Of a DNA stretch of 64,000 bases, positions 25,382-34,802 are shown in pieces. The position numbers and the translations under genes are program-made. The first letter of the stretch is position 1. Each line of letters begins with the position of its first letter. Below the pieces are notes generated by a model. It searched no databases, had not been told where the DNA came from, and saw only the letters and a program-made list of their open reading frames with translations. The DNA comes from Arthrobacter sp. MYb229 (lineage in GTDB: Bacteria; Actinomycetota; Actinomycetes; Actinomycetales; Micrococcaceae): the NCBI RefSeq assembly GCF_002975405.1, contig NZ_PCPS01000001.1, positions 806,001-870,000 of the forward strand. Direction: 5' to 3'.

Positions 25382-27479
25382 GGGTTTCACTTTCAATGAG
25401 TTCGGCATTCGAAGAATTTTCGGGGGTAATGCTGGTGCCGCGGTATCCGAAGACCGGCGACTTGGCGCGGCCCAGCAAGATGAACAGCGCCGGCAGGAGC
25501 AAGGTTCGCACCACGAAGGTGTCCAACAGAACCCCGAGGCCAACGATGAGGCCAAGCTGGCCAAGAACCATCAGGGGCAGACTGGACAGGGCGGCGAAAA
25601 CGCCGGCCAAGACCACGCCAGCACTGGTGATCACGGCGCCGGTCCGGCTCGTTGCGTTGACGATCGCTTCATCCAGTGGCAGCCGGGCCGCATCTTGCTT
25701 GACGCGTTGGGTCAAGAAGATCGTGTAGTCAACACCCAGCGCGACCAGGAAGACGAAGGCCAGCAGCGGCACCTGGACATCCAAGGCGGCCGTGTCGAAG
25801 ACCATGGAACCGAGCAAGGAACCCAAGCCAACCGCGGCCGCAGCGCTGAGCAAGTTAGTCAGCGACAACACCAGCGCTGTGCGGAATTTGCCGGTAACTA
25901 CCCAGAGCATCGCCAGGCACACAAGCACGATCAGCGGAGCGATGACCGCGAAGTCACGAAGGTGGCTTTGGTGCGCGTCATAGGCTTCGGCAATGGATCC
26001 GCCGACCAACGCCTCGGCGCCGGAAACCTGATTCAATTCGTTGCGCAGCGACTCGATCAGTTCAAAGCTCTGGGGAGAGCCGGATTCGCTGTTGCCGACA
26101 ACCATCAAGCGTTCGAGCCCGGAATCCGGTAGCGCGGGCAGCAGGGTGGCGCGCTCCACGCCTGGCAAATTTCCGGCTACCGCGGTGACCGCTTCTCCGG
26201 TACCAGGTTCTGCCAGTACCGTGATCGGGGCGGTTTCACCGATCGGGAAGTGCTCGGCGAGCCGTTCGGTGGCGGAAGAGGATTCGGTGGCGCTCCGGAA
26301 CTGCTCGGTCTGGCGCAATCCCACGTTGGTTGCCCCGAGCGCCGAAGCGAGGACCACCAAGATCAAGACCAGTGCCGACAGGTTCACTACCGGACGCTTG
26401 ATGACCGCGGCGGCGGCCTTGCCCCATAGGGAGCGCTTTGCCGCAGCCTGATCCGGTCGAGGGATCAACGGCCAGAACACCTTCCGGCCACAGAGCGCCA
26501 GCAGCGGGGTGAGTACGAACAGGTTGAACGCGGCGGCCACCAGCAGCCCGGCGGCGCAGGCAATTCCCAATCCGCGCGTGTCATCCATAACCGCCAGTGC
26601 CAACGACGCCAGGGCGAAAACCACGGTCAGGTTCGAGGAGGCAATCGCTTCGAAGCTATTGCGCCAGGCGCTCGCAAGCGCCGCACGGTGATCGGCATGC
26701 TGATGCAGTTCATCGCGGTAGCGCGAAATCAGCAGCAGGGCATAGTTGGTGCCGGCGCCAAAGACCAAGACGCTCAGTACACCAGAGTCGAAGTGCAGAT
26801 TCAATGGCTGGCTCAGTGCGTTGGCAATGAGACTCGCGCTGCGGTCGGCCATGGCCACCACGATCAGTGGAATCAGCCAGAGAACCGGGGAGCGGTAGGT
26901 CAGGATCAGCAGCACCGCAACGATGCCGATGGTCACCGCAAGTAGCGTGAAGTCGGCTCCGGCGAAGGTGGCCGACAGGTCGAGCCCGAATGCTGGAGCG
27001 CCGGAGACCTCGATCAAGAATCCCGAATGATTGTGTGCGCTGATCTGTTCGCGCAGCTCGGCAACGAGCTGCCGATCGGCGTCGGTTCCCGCGCTCTCCC
27101 AGGAAGCTGTGAGCAAGGAGAGCCGGCCGTCTTCGCTGGGCAGCGGCTGGGAGATCTCCACGGGAAGCGCGGTGGTCAGTTGGCCCGAGATTGTCTCAAG
27201 GCCCTTGAGGTCGTTGCTGCTGAGCTTGTGCTGATCGCCGTGGCCGGCGACGAGCAAAGCGGATTCCTTTCCGGAGTCGGGAATCTCTTCCAGAAGCTTT
27301 TCTACCTGGGCCGAATCGGAGCCGGTGACCAGAGTGCTGGTGCTGCGTTCGGCTGCCGGCGCGGAGCTGAGCAAACCGAAAACTGCGAGGATGGCTGCGA
27401 GCGCTCCGAGCAACCACAGGCGCGCACCGCGCCGTGAGCTGAGCGAGTTCGCTAACGAACTGAGGACTGGATGTTTCAT
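25374..27479 (-). CDS. MMPL/RND family transporter
   Basis: This 701-residue inner-membrane protein has the MmpL/YdfJ layout: one N-terminal helix, a large extracytoplasmic domain (about residues 40-160), a helix bundle including FTLLAVTIGIVAVLLILTYRS, a cytoplasmic break, then the same arrangement again ending with GLIVGLGVLLDTFVVRTLLLPA. The motif GVDYTIFL in the second half and GTNYALLL in the first are typical proton-relay segments. Members export lipids or drugs using the proton gradient; the substrate is unknown. ATG 27479 is preferred over the frame's first start 18 bases upstream. The two-component genes lie upstream in the same direction, suggesting that they control it. Confidence 0.9.
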   Translation of the reverse strand: MKHPVLSSLANSLSSRRGARLWLLGALAAILAVFGLLSSAPAAERSTSTLVTGSDSAQVEKLLEEIPDSGKESALLVAGHGDQHKLSSNDLKGLETISGQLTTALPVEISQPLPSEDGRLSLLTASWESAGTDADRQLVAELREQISAHNHSGFLIEVSGAPAFGLDLSATFAGADFTLLAVTIGIVAVLLILTYRSPVLWLIPLIVVAMADRSASLIANALSQPLNLHFDSGVLSVLVFGAGTNYALLLISRYRDELHQHADHRAALASAWRNSFEAIASSNLTVVFALASLALAVMDDTRGLGIACAAGLLVAAAFNLFVLTPLLALCGRKVFWPLIPRPDQAAAKRSLWGKAAAAVIKRPVVNLSALVLILVVLASALGATNVGLRQTEQFRSATESSSATERLAEHFPIGETAPITVLAEPGTGEAVTAVAGNLPGVERATLLPALPDSGLERLMVVGNSESGSPQSFELIESLRNELNQVSGAEALVGGSIAEAYDAHQSHLRDFAVIAPLIVLVCLAMLWVVTGKFRTALVLSLTNLLSAAAAVGLGSLLGSMVFDTAALDVQVPLLAFVFLVALGVDYTIFLTQRVKQDAARLPLDEAIVNATSRTGAVITSAGVVLAGVFAALSSLPLMVLGQLGLIVGLGVLLDTFVVRTLLLPALFILLGRAKSPVFGYRGTSITPENSSNAELIESETHA

Positions 27480-27575
27480 ACTTCTAGTCAATGCCAAATA
27501 TGGGTCTGGCGAATCGTGGAAGCGTTCGAATTGCTTGTCAACCGTTCGGTTGATACCGCAGGAGGTTGCGGGTTG

Positions 27576-28193
27576 CTAAATTAGTCCGTGATTGCGTGCG
27601 GCCTGCACCGCCGCGGTGCGGGTAGGGGCCTGGAGCTTGTCGAAAATATGCACCAAATGGGTCTTCACCGTCGCTTCGGAAACGAAGAGCGTACGCGCAA
27701 TTTCGCGGTTGCTCGAACCGGTGGCCAGATGCTTGAGCACTTCTGTTTCCCTGCTGGTCAAGGTAATTTTTGGTTTACGCAGACCGGCAACGACGCGTTG
27801 AGCCATCTCGGGAGCCAGTACCGTGTATCCGGCTGCCGCTTGGCGTACCGAGTCGATGATGGTTTGCGCGGCGACGTCCTTGAGCAGATACCCCGCGGCT
27901 CCGGCTTCGATGCACTGCAGGATCTCGGCATCTTTGTCGAAGGTGGTCAAGATGATCACCTGTGGCGGATTGGGCAGTGCACGCAAGGCAACGGTGGTCG
28001 CGACGCCGTTCATTCCCTCACCCAGACGGAGGTCGCACAACACGACGTCCACCGGATTTTTGGTGGCCAAGCCGACCGCTTCTTCTCCACTGCCTGCCTC
28101 GCAACGTACGGTAATTTCGTCGTAGTTCGCGAATAGCGCGCGCAGCCCGGTGCGCACGATCGGATGGTCGTCAACCAGCATCAGATTAATCAA
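27576..28193 (-). CDS. LuxR/NarL-type response regulator
   Basis: This 205-residue DNA-binding regulator has a receiver domain with the acidic pair Asp8-Asp9, the phospho-acceptor Asp54 in VVLCDLRLGEG and the conserved Lys in YLLKD. The C-terminal LuxR helix-turn-helix is LTSRETEVLKHLATGSSNREIA followed by SEATVKTHL. Its start overlaps the kinase stop by four bases, so it partners that kinase. The MMPL gene starts about 100 bases downstream and is its likely target. Confidence 0.93.
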   Translation of the reverse strand: MINLMLVDDHPIVRTGLRALFANYDEITVRCEAGSGEEAVGLATKNPVDVVLCDLRLGEGMNGVATTVALRALPNPPQVIILTTFDKDAEILQCIEAGAAGYLLKDVAAQTIIDSVRQAAAGYTVLAPEMAQRVVAGLRKPKITLTSRETEVLKHLATGSSNREIARTLFVSEATVKTHLVHIFDKLQAPTRTAAVQAARNHGLI

Positions 28194-29470
28194 TTGCCCG
28201 CCTCCGGGTTCTTCAATGGGACGTAGGCCGACAGTGCCGTGCCTTCGCCCAAGGTGCTTTCAATGTCCAGCCCGCCACCTAGTTCGCGAAGCCGTTGGCG
28301 CATGGCGGGCAGTCCGAATCCTCCGGATTCGAGGTTCTTGCCGAGGGTGGATTGCCAGTTGCTCAGGTTGAATCCAATGCCATCATCAACGATATCGAGT
28401 CTGATGGCGTCTCCCGTGTCGACTAGCGAAACGACGGTTTTAGCGGCTTTCGCATGCCGGCGTACGTTGGCGAGCGCGGACTGAGCGGTGCGCAGCAGCG
28501 CCACCTGTATGCCCGGATCCAGTACGGGGAGTTCGGCATCTACGCGCAGTTCGCTGGATACCGAGCTGTCCTTTTCGAAATCTACCAGCATGCGCCGCAA
28601 GGCCCCGGCCAGGGCTTGCGCATCGAGTTCGCTGGGCGACATCGCGGTAATGATTCTACGCAGGTCGGTGAGCCCTTGCCCGGAGAGCGCCTCGATCCGG
28701 TCCAGGGCCTGGAAAGCCTGCGGGGCTTGTTGGGAATCCAGGGCGGCCTTCGCGTGGAGGCCGATGGAGGAGAGCTGCTGGGCTATGGTGTCGTGAATTT
28801 CGCGGGCTACGCGGGTGCGTTCGGCTAGGGCGCCGGCTTCATGCTGGGAGCGGGCCAGCTCTTCTTGGAGGTCCGCCATTTCCTGATGGGCGCGCAGCAG
28901 TGAGGAGACCAGTTCGTTGCGCTCGGCGATGTCGCTTTCCAGCTGCAGGTAACCGCGCGAGATGCCCCAGGCGAAGGTTCCGCCGACTAGCGGGCCGACA
29001 ATTCCAGAAGCCGTGGTTTGCCCCTGATGGAGGAACGGGGCTACGACCGTCACCACGTAAACCGCAGCCGACCACAGCACAGAGAGCCCCAGGGCCAGCT
29101 GGTGCCCGATGAGCAGCCAGAGGCTGAACGCCAGCCACATGAATTCCGGTGAGGCCACCATGCCTAAAGCCCAGATGGCCAACAGGACCGCCAACCAGTA
29201 TCCGGGGAGCCTCGTGCTTCCCTTGGACCGCAATACGACAAACCCGAAAAGATACCACAGGCCGAAGAGCGTGCTCGCTGCGACGGACAGCCAGGTGCCG
29301 GAGGTTGGACTGGAGATGGCTCGCAGCAGTGCGACGAGCAGGAGCACCGCGGTGATCAGGTGCTGGCCCCAACGCAGCGCGCGCACCGAGAGGACGCGTT
29401 GCTTGGAGATCCTTTCCGAAGATTTCCCCCTGCCCAATGCCGAAGTTGCGGTGCCTTCAGCGGTGTCCAT
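28190..29470 (-). CDS. Sensor histidine kinase (HisKA_3 type)
   Basis: This roughly 426-residue membrane kinase has an N-terminal block of about five or six helices without a large external domain, a short coiled coil (LRAHQEMADLQEELARSQHE), the phospho-acceptor box with His near residue 226 in REIHDTIAQQLSSIGLHA, and a HATPase domain with NVRRHAKA and the D-x-G-x-G segment DDGIGF, then GFGLPAMRQR. It belongs to the NarX/DesK-like group, which may sense the membrane state. ATG 29470 is preferred to an in-frame codon at 29506. It is transcribed together with the regulator. Confidence 0.92.
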   Translation of the reverse strand: MDTAEGTATSALGRGKSSERISKQRVLSVRALRWGQHLITAVLLLVALLRAISSPTSGTWLSVAASTLFGLWYLFGFVVLRSKGSTRLPGYWLAVLLAIWALGMVASPEFMWLAFSLWLLIGHQLALGLSVLWSAAVYVVTVVAPFLHQGQTTASGIVGPLVGGTFAWGISRGYLQLESDIAERNELVSSLLRAHQEMADLQEELARSQHEAGALAERTRVAREIHDTIAQQLSSIGLHAKAALDSQQAPQAFQALDRIEALSGQGLTDLRRIITAMSPSELDAQALAGALRRMLVDFEKDSSVSSELRVDAELPVLDPGIQVALLRTAQSALANVRRHAKAAKTVVSLVDTGDAIRLDIVDDGIGFNLSNWQSTLGKNLESGGFGLPAMRQRLRELGGGLDIESTLGEGTALSAYVPLKNPEAGN

Positions 29471-29702
29471 AGTTGGCCCACCGCCTCGACAACATCTGCC
29501 TTGCACAAGAATTCATGTCTTTGACTCTATCTAAACGCAGGGCCACGCGGGCTTAAGGCGCGATGTTGATTCCGCGGACGCCAGCGCTCGATTCGGGCTC
29601 GATCAGTTCTTTAGTTCCGATTCATACCGCGTTTGGCAGCGCGTGGTTTCCATCAGGGATCGTGGCAGAAGTCCCGTTGAGAAAACTAAGGAGATATCTG
29701 AG

Positions 29703-30905
29703 ATGAAACTACGTTCCCTCGCAGTAGGCGCGTTGGCCGCCTGCTTAGCCACCACCGCACTCAGCCCGGCCATGGCAGCGCCCAAGGGTGATCAGGACGA
29801 GACTATCTTGATCGGCCACCGTGGCGCCGCCGGGGTGGCCCCGGAAAACACCCTTGCAGCGATCGACGCCGGCAGCCGTTCAGGTGCCCAATTCGTTGAG
29901 ATCGATATCCAGCTCTCCGCCGACGGGGTTCCGTTCATCTTCCACGACAATACCCCCGCCCGCACCACCAATGTGGCCGAGGTCTTCCCCGGCCGCGAAG
30001 CTGACCCCATCACCTCCTTCACCTGGGCTGAGCTGCAGCAGCTGGACGCGGGTTCATACTTCTCCGCGGAGTTCACCGGCGAAGGAATCCCGCACTTCGA
30101 CGCGGTTGCAGATGCGCTGAACGGCGAAACCGGTGTGTTTATCGAGATCAAGTCGCCAGCTAATTCTCCCGGGGTCGAGCAAGTGGTCGCCGATTACCTG
30201 GCCACCGATCCGCAGTGGAGCGCATTGGAAGACGCCGGAAAGATCGAGGTGCTCAGCTTCGATGCGACGTCGAACAAGAAGTTCGCAGAAATCGCTCCGG
30301 AGGTTCCCTTGCAGCAGTTGGTCGGAACCGTTCCAAGCGAATCCGAGTTGGCAGAAATTTCCGCTTTCGCCGATTCCTTCGGAACCAACTACCGCACCCT
30401 GGATGAAGCCGGCGCGCAGCGTGTGAAGGCTGCAGGTCTGGGCTTGGGCGTGTATACGGTGAACTCTGCCGAAGCCGCGCAGGCTTCGTTGGATCTGGGC
30501 GTGGAACGCCTGACCGGTGATTTCCCCCGGGAGATTCAGCGTCATTTGAAGGGGCAGAAGATTTTCCCATCGAATAACGGCGTGGTCATCGGCGATTCGG
30601 TCAACGACGTTCCGGGCAATGATCTCCAGGCCGAGACCGGCGAGCATGTGGTACTGAGCAACACCGGCAAGCGCACCATCGACGTCTCCGGCTACCTCGT
30701 TCGAGATGCTGGAAACAACCTGTTGCCGGTTGGTCAGGGATACTTGCTGGAACCAGGCGACGAGCTGCGCGTTTACACCGGTCCGGGCACCAACGCTGAG
30801 GACGCCTACTATAACGGTGGCACCGCTAACGTGCTGAACAACGGTGGCGATTCGCTGGCCCTGTGGACCGCGGACGGCAAGCTGGCCGATACCTTCTCCA
30901 ACTAA
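29703..30905 (+). CDS. Secreted glycerophosphodiester phosphodiesterase with C-terminal lamin-tail domain
   Basis: This 400-residue exported enzyme cleaves glycerophosphodiesters to glycerol-3-phosphate and an alcohol. The signal peptide covers residues 1-25 (cut near AMA-AP). The GDPD TIM-barrel shows the catalytic HRG at 39-41, ENT, the metal-binding VEIDIQLS and FHDNTPART. Residues from about 290 to the end form a second domain beginning VVIGDSVNDVPGND and containing VVLSNTGKRTIDVSGYLVRD, the pattern of an extracellular lamin-tail (LTD) domain, perhaps for attachment. ATG 29703 follows AAGGAGATATCTGAG; the upstream extension is not used. The gene stands alone. Confidence 0.9.
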   Translation: MKLRSLAVGALAACLATTALSPAMAAPKGDQDETILIGHRGAAGVAPENTLAAIDAGSRSGAQFVEIDIQLSADGVPFIFHDNTPARTTNVAEVFPGREADPITSFTWAELQQLDAGSYFSAEFTGEGIPHFDAVADALNGETGVFIEIKSPANSPGVEQVVADYLATDPQWSALEDAGKIEVLSFDATSNKKFAEIAPEVPLQQLVGTVPSESELAEISAFADSFGTNYRTLDEAGAQRVKAAGLGLGVYTVNSAEAAQASLDLGVERLTGDFPREIQRHLKGQKIFPSNNGVVIGDSVNDVPGNDLQAETGEHVVLSNTGKRTIDVSGYLVRDAGNNLLPVGQGYLLEPGDELRVYTGPGTNAEDAYYNGGTANVLNNGGDSLALWTADGKLADTFSN

Positions 30906-30919
30906 TTCCGGGAGTGGCT

Positions 30920-30960
30920 GTTCTCCGGGCCGCGCAGGAGGCATGCTCCGCCCGGGGAAC
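30920..30960. terminator. Hairpin between convergent genes
   Basis: GTTCTCCGGGC (30920-30930) pairs with GCCCGGGGAAC (30950-30960) with one G-U pair, and an inner GGAG/CTCC helix. It lies between the converging phosphodiesterase and exonuclease genes and can serve both. Confidence 0.6.
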
Positions 30961-30968
30961 GGCGCCGT

Positions 30969-32213
30969 TTAATTAGTGAGCACGTGGTCCCAGAGATACT
31001 GTTCGCCGACTACCGGAAGTCCATAGTCGCGTGCCTTGCGCGCCTTGCCGGATAGCGAATCCGGGTCGGCTGCCACCAGCATGCCGACTTTCTTCGTCAC
31101 CGCTGGGTGCGGCTTGAAACCAGCTTGGGTTAATAGGGATTCCATCTCCGCGCGCGGACGGCTCATCTCGCCGGTCAACACAATGAGGCTCCCGGGTTCC
31201 AATCGCTTGTGAATCGCACCGGGACCTTGCACGGTGGCCACCGAATCACCGCGGGCCGGAGGGCGCAACGCCTGCTCTAGCGTGGCTTGACCGATGCCCA
31301 GCAGTTTGGCTACCTGTTGCAGATCCGAGCGTTCGGCACCGGTGAGCACCCCGTCATGCCAGGCCGCAGTCGCCAATGAAGCGAAGTAATCCAGGTGTAG
31401 TTCCACCGCCCGAGCCCGATCGATTCCCAAGGAGCCTGCCAGCTCAACAAGTTGCGCCTGCTCATGGGCCGAGAGGTAGCGGTCGATCAAAGCTTGATCC
31501 AGCACGGCAAAATAGTCGTCGAATTGCTCCGCACCGGTCATTTCGGGCAGGCGCTGGACCAAGCGCTCTAAAAAGTGCTCCGCCGAAGCGCTATCGCCGA
31601 CGCTTCGCTTCGCCGGGGCGAGCAGGACTTCCGGAGCCTGCGTCCGCCATCTTGCGCCGGCGGCTTGCTCCAGGCACTGGTCCCAGTCGGGCAGCGTTGG
31701 CTCTAGCTCCAGGTACCGTGAGAGCAATACCGCCGTTGCTTCGGCATCACCCGCGGCGCTGTGCGCCTGCTGCAAGGTAATGCCAAAGGAGTCACAGCAG
31801 TCTTGCAGGGATCGTCCGGCGCCTTGCAGGAACTGGTGGGACATGCGCATGGTGCACAGTCCCCGGGGCAAGTAGAAGTCTGGAAGCGAGCGCCCTGCTC
31901 GGGCAAACTCTGCTTCGAGGAATCGCGCGTCGAAGGACAAATTGTGGGCGACCGCCACGGTGCCCGAAAGCCGCCACTCCAACTCGTCTGCAATCTGCTC
32001 AAAGCTGGGAGCCTGCAGCACGTCGCGTGCCTGAATTCCATGGATGCTTTGCTTGCCAAGGTCACGTCCGGGATTGACCAGTGTTTCCCAACGGTCAACG
32101 ATCTGTCCTTGGCGATCCATTCTCAGCACCGCAATCTCGGCGATTCGATCGTGCGCACCGGGAAATAGCCCGGTGGTTTCCGTGTCTATAACCGCGAAAA
32201 GCCCGTGATCCAT
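30969..32213 (-). CDS. DnaQ-like 3'-5' exonuclease with C-terminal BRCT domain
   Basis: This 414-residue protein has an N-terminal DEDD exonuclease domain: motif I is VIDTETTG (Asp10, Glu12), IHGI and AHNLSFDARFL form motif II, and the H-x-A-x-x-D motif III is HSAAGDAEAT. A helical middle section follows (about 190-320). The last 80 residues (LIVLTGEMSRPRAEMESLLTQAG, then the closing W in YLWDHVLTN) look like a BRCT domain, as in other actinobacterial exonuclease-BRCT fusions. A role in DNA repair or editing is likely. The start ATG is at 32213. Confidence 0.87.
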   Translation of the reverse strand: MDHGLFAVIDTETTGLFPGAHDRIAEIAVLRMDRQGQIVDRWETLVNPGRDLGKQSIHGIQARDVLQAPSFEQIADELEWRLSGTVAVAHNLSFDARFLEAEFARAGRSLPDFYLPRGLCTMRMSHQFLQGAGRSLQDCCDSFGITLQQAHSAAGDAEATAVLLSRYLELEPTLPDWDQCLEQAAGARWRTQAPEVLLAPAKRSVGDSASAEHFLERLVQRLPEMTGAEQFDDYFAVLDQALIDRYLSAHEQAQLVELAGSLGIDRARAVELHLDYFASLATAAWHDGVLTGAERSDLQQVAKLLGIGQATLEQALRPPARGDSVATVQGPGAIHKRLEPGSLIVLTGEMSRPRAEMESLLTQAGFKPHPAVTKKVGMLVAADPDSLSGKARKARDYGLPVVGEQYLWDHVLTN

Positions 32214-32305
32214 TTCCCGCCCCTAAATTTTGTGTCCTGCTTTCAAACTAGCCGGAGACATGGAGGGAATGCTAGTGCAGGCTGCTCCGGCCAACCACGG
32301 GCTCG

Positions 32306-34465
32306 CTAGCCCGGCTGGTCGGTGAGGATGACCAATTGAGCGGTGGCACGGGTCATCGCAATGTACCTGTGCACTGCTCCGGAAATTCCCGGGTCGAAAT
32401 TTTCCGGACGGTTCAGGACCACCAGGTCAAATTCAAGTCCCTTCGCTTGTTCCGGGCTCAACGCGCGGATCCGGTCCGTGTCGTTAAAGCTCGGGTCGCC
32501 AATGACCACGCCGACCCCGAGCGGATGTTCGTCTTGCCACTGGCGCAAAAGGTCCTGTTGCCGTTCAGGCCTGGCGTAAATGACCGCCGCACCATCGGTC
32601 CGGATCGAGGAGGGCACGTTTGCATCTGGCAGCTGCTCACGAATCGCCGATTCGGCTGCGTCCATGATCTGTTCGGTGGTGCGGTAGTTCACGCTTAGCG
32701 AGGCAACACGGCAACGGGAAATGCCCGCGTGCGCCAGACGCTGTTCCCATGTTTCGGTAAACCCGCCAGCGGCTTGGGCTCGGTCGCCGACGATCGTCAG
32801 GCTCCCGGAAGGGCAGCGCCGCAGCACCATGGCCCACTGCGCTTCGGTGAGATCCTGCGCCTCGTCGATGATGATATGCGCGAAAGGCCCAGCCAAGGCG
32901 TCGGGGGACGGGTCGGCTTCGGTGCGCTGGCGAATCAAGGTGTCTTGAAGGTCCGCATGGCGCAACTGAGAGGAGAGATCTTCCATATCGTCTGCGGCAG
33001 AAATCAGATCATCGATAACCTGGCTCATCAGGTCCCGTTCGGCGACCAGCCGGGCCTCGCGTCGACGCGCCGCTGCCTCAAGCTCCGGATCGCCCACCAG
33101 AAAACGCGCGGCATCCAGCAGCGGCCCGTCTTCGACGGTGAATGCGCTCGGGTCCTTGCGGAACAAGAGTTCGGATTGCTCATTGGTGAGCCACGGTGCG
33201 CTGTAGCGCAGCAGCGCCGGAATGGAGTACAGCGCGCTCAGCAGTTTTGCCGGACCCAATAGCGGCCAGTGCGCTTCGAAGGCTTGTGCCAACTGAACGT
33301 TCTGGGCCAGTTCGCTGCGGACTTGCTTCTCGGGCGCGCAGCCTTCGGGAAGCTGTTCGAGCAGGATTTCTTCGAGCGCCTCTCGAATCTGCAGCCGGGA
33401 CTCGTTGTGGTTGGTGCCCGGCTCGACCGCCGCGAAGGCATGCTCCCAGTGCCGCACCGTCAACCGCAGATCGGCCCACTGGGTCTCGACGAGCAGGTCT
33501 TGGGCTGGCGGTTGCTCGAATACGCTCACCGCCCGGCGCAGGGCAGCCAGCATGGCTCCCGAGGTCTTCAGCGTCGCTACCTCGCTGGAGGCCTCCGGTT
33601 GCGCCGCGCGAATTTCGGGGACCATTGCCTGCAAGGTGGAAATGAGCACATCTTCCTCGCCCAGGTTTGGCAGGATATCCGAGACATAGGCGGTGTAGGC
33701 ATTGTGCGGGCCGAGCACCAGCACGCGACCGCCACGGCCTTGCAGCTGCGCGTCGGCATGCAATAGGTAGGCGGCGCGGTGCAGCGCAACGACGGTCTTG
33801 CCGGTTCCGGGTCCGCCGTCCACCACTAGTGCTCCCTTGGCAGCGGAACGGATGATGGCGTCCTGATCCGCCTGGATGGTTGAGAGCACATCCTGCATTT
33901 TTCCAATCCGGTTGGCACCGAGAGAGGCCAGGAATGCGGAATGTTCGTCCAAGGAGGGGCTCGCGGTGAGCTGCGCCAGGTCGAAGACCTCATCCCAGAA
34001 GTCGATAATGGCCCCTTGGCGCCAACGATAGCGCCGCCTGCTGGAGAGATTCATCGGATGAGCGTGCGTTGCAGCGAAGAATGGTTCGGCGGCCGGCGCA
34101 CGCCAGTCCACCAGCAATTGCGCGGAGTTTTCATCGGAGAGTCCGGCTCTTCCCACGTAAGTGCGCCGTCCGGTGCTTGCCTCAACCATGAACCCCAAGC
34201 ATGCCTCTGGGCCTAAGCGTTCGAGCGCGTGCAGCCTGCGGGCTAGCTGGTGCAAGTCAACATCGCGATCCAGGGACTGCTGCAGGTTTCCGGCCCTGTC
34301 TTGACCGCGCAAGGCGATGCGCTGAGCCGCTTCCTGACGCTGCGCATCCACGCGCTGAGCGATGCGGCGAAGCTGATGCTGATCTTCAAAAATTTGCTCG
34401 ATTATTTGCTGGTTCTCCATAGGCTCGGATAGGCGGAAATAGCCGTGAATCGGATCGGTGCGCAT
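32306..34465 (-). CDS. helR: HelR-type RNA polymerase recycling ATPase (HelD family), rifamycin-response protein
   Basis: This 719-residue UvrD-like superfamily 1 helicase relative has Walker A GGPGTGKTVV at about residues 217-226, IIDEAQDLTEAQW as Walker B, and the C-terminal motifs SVNYRTTEQIMDAA and QAKGLEFDLVVLN. The N-terminal coiled coil (FEDQHQLRRIAQRVDAQRQEA) is the part that in HelD/HelR enters RNA polymerase. Known HelR proteins displace rifamycins from RNA polymerase. The assignment is supported by the palindrome at 34526-34556, which matches the rifamycin-associated element found upstream of such genes. ATG 34465 has GGAG at 8 bases; ATG 34471 would leave only 2 bases. Confidence 0.88.
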   Translation of the reverse strand: MRTDPIHGYFRLSEPMENQQIIEQIFEDQHQLRRIAQRVDAQRQEAAQRIALRGQDRAGNLQQSLDRDVDLHQLARRLHALERLGPEACLGFMVEASTGRRTYVGRAGLSDENSAQLLVDWRAPAAEPFFAATHAHPMNLSSRRRYRWRQGAIIDFWDEVFDLAQLTASPSLDEHSAFLASLGANRIGKMQDVLSTIQADQDAIIRSAAKGALVVDGGPGTGKTVVALHRAAYLLHADAQLQGRGGRVLVLGPHNAYTAYVSDILPNLGEEDVLISTLQAMVPEIRAAQPEASSEVATLKTSGAMLAALRRAVSVFEQPPAQDLLVETQWADLRLTVRHWEHAFAAVEPGTNHNESRLQIREALEEILLEQLPEGCAPEKQVRSELAQNVQLAQAFEAHWPLLGPAKLLSALYSIPALLRYSAPWLTNEQSELLFRKDPSAFTVEDGPLLDAARFLVGDPELEAAARRREARLVAERDLMSQVIDDLISAADDMEDLSSQLRHADLQDTLIRQRTEADPSPDALAGPFAHIIIDEAQDLTEAQWAMVLRRCPSGSLTIVGDRAQAAGGFTETWEQRLAHAGISRCRVASLSVNYRTTEQIMDAAESAIREQLPDANVPSSIRTDGAAVIYARPERQQDLLRQWQDEHPLGVGVVIGDPSFNDTDRIRALSPEQAKGLEFDLVVLNRPENFDPGISGAVHRYIAMTRATAQLVILTDQPG

Positions 34466-34525
34466 AATCATTGCTCCGGTCTTTTGCTGCGAAAGCGGTG
34501 GGGGACAAGTACCTATTGTGAGCCT

Positions 34526-34556
34526 TGCAGGGGGTCTTGCGGCAAGACCCCCTGCA
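34526..34556. promoter_or_regulatory. Rifamycin-associated element (RAE)-like palindrome upstream of helR
   Basis: A perfect 31-nt odd palindrome (15-base arms around base 34541) with the core GGTCTTGCGGCAAGACC, close to the 19-bp RAE consensus from actinobacterial rifamycin-response genes. It lies 61 bases upstream of the helR start, a promoter-proximal position. Confidence 0.85.
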
Positions 34557-34802
34557 GGCTATATTCTGAAAATGTAGGGACAATTGATGTTCCACTTTCA
34601 CTGGGCATTCCGGCCCTGGCTCAACCTGCTTTCGATGCTCCGCCTCTTGTTTCTCCGAACGGCTAGCTCGCCTTGCTCGCAAATTTGGGGGAAACGCATA
34701 TTTTCGTAATTGACCTATTGGTTGTTTCTCTAATCCTTGATGTTTATCGCAAAATTTGATTAGCTGGGAGTCCTATCCAGATGCCAAGGGCGGAAGCGGC
34801 CG

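Noticed and set aside
30000-31000. CRISPR array or tandem repeats anywhere in the window
   Set aside because: I saw no regularly spaced repeats with unique spacers; the only tandem repeats are at the first tRNA-Ala. The coordinates given are a placeholder.
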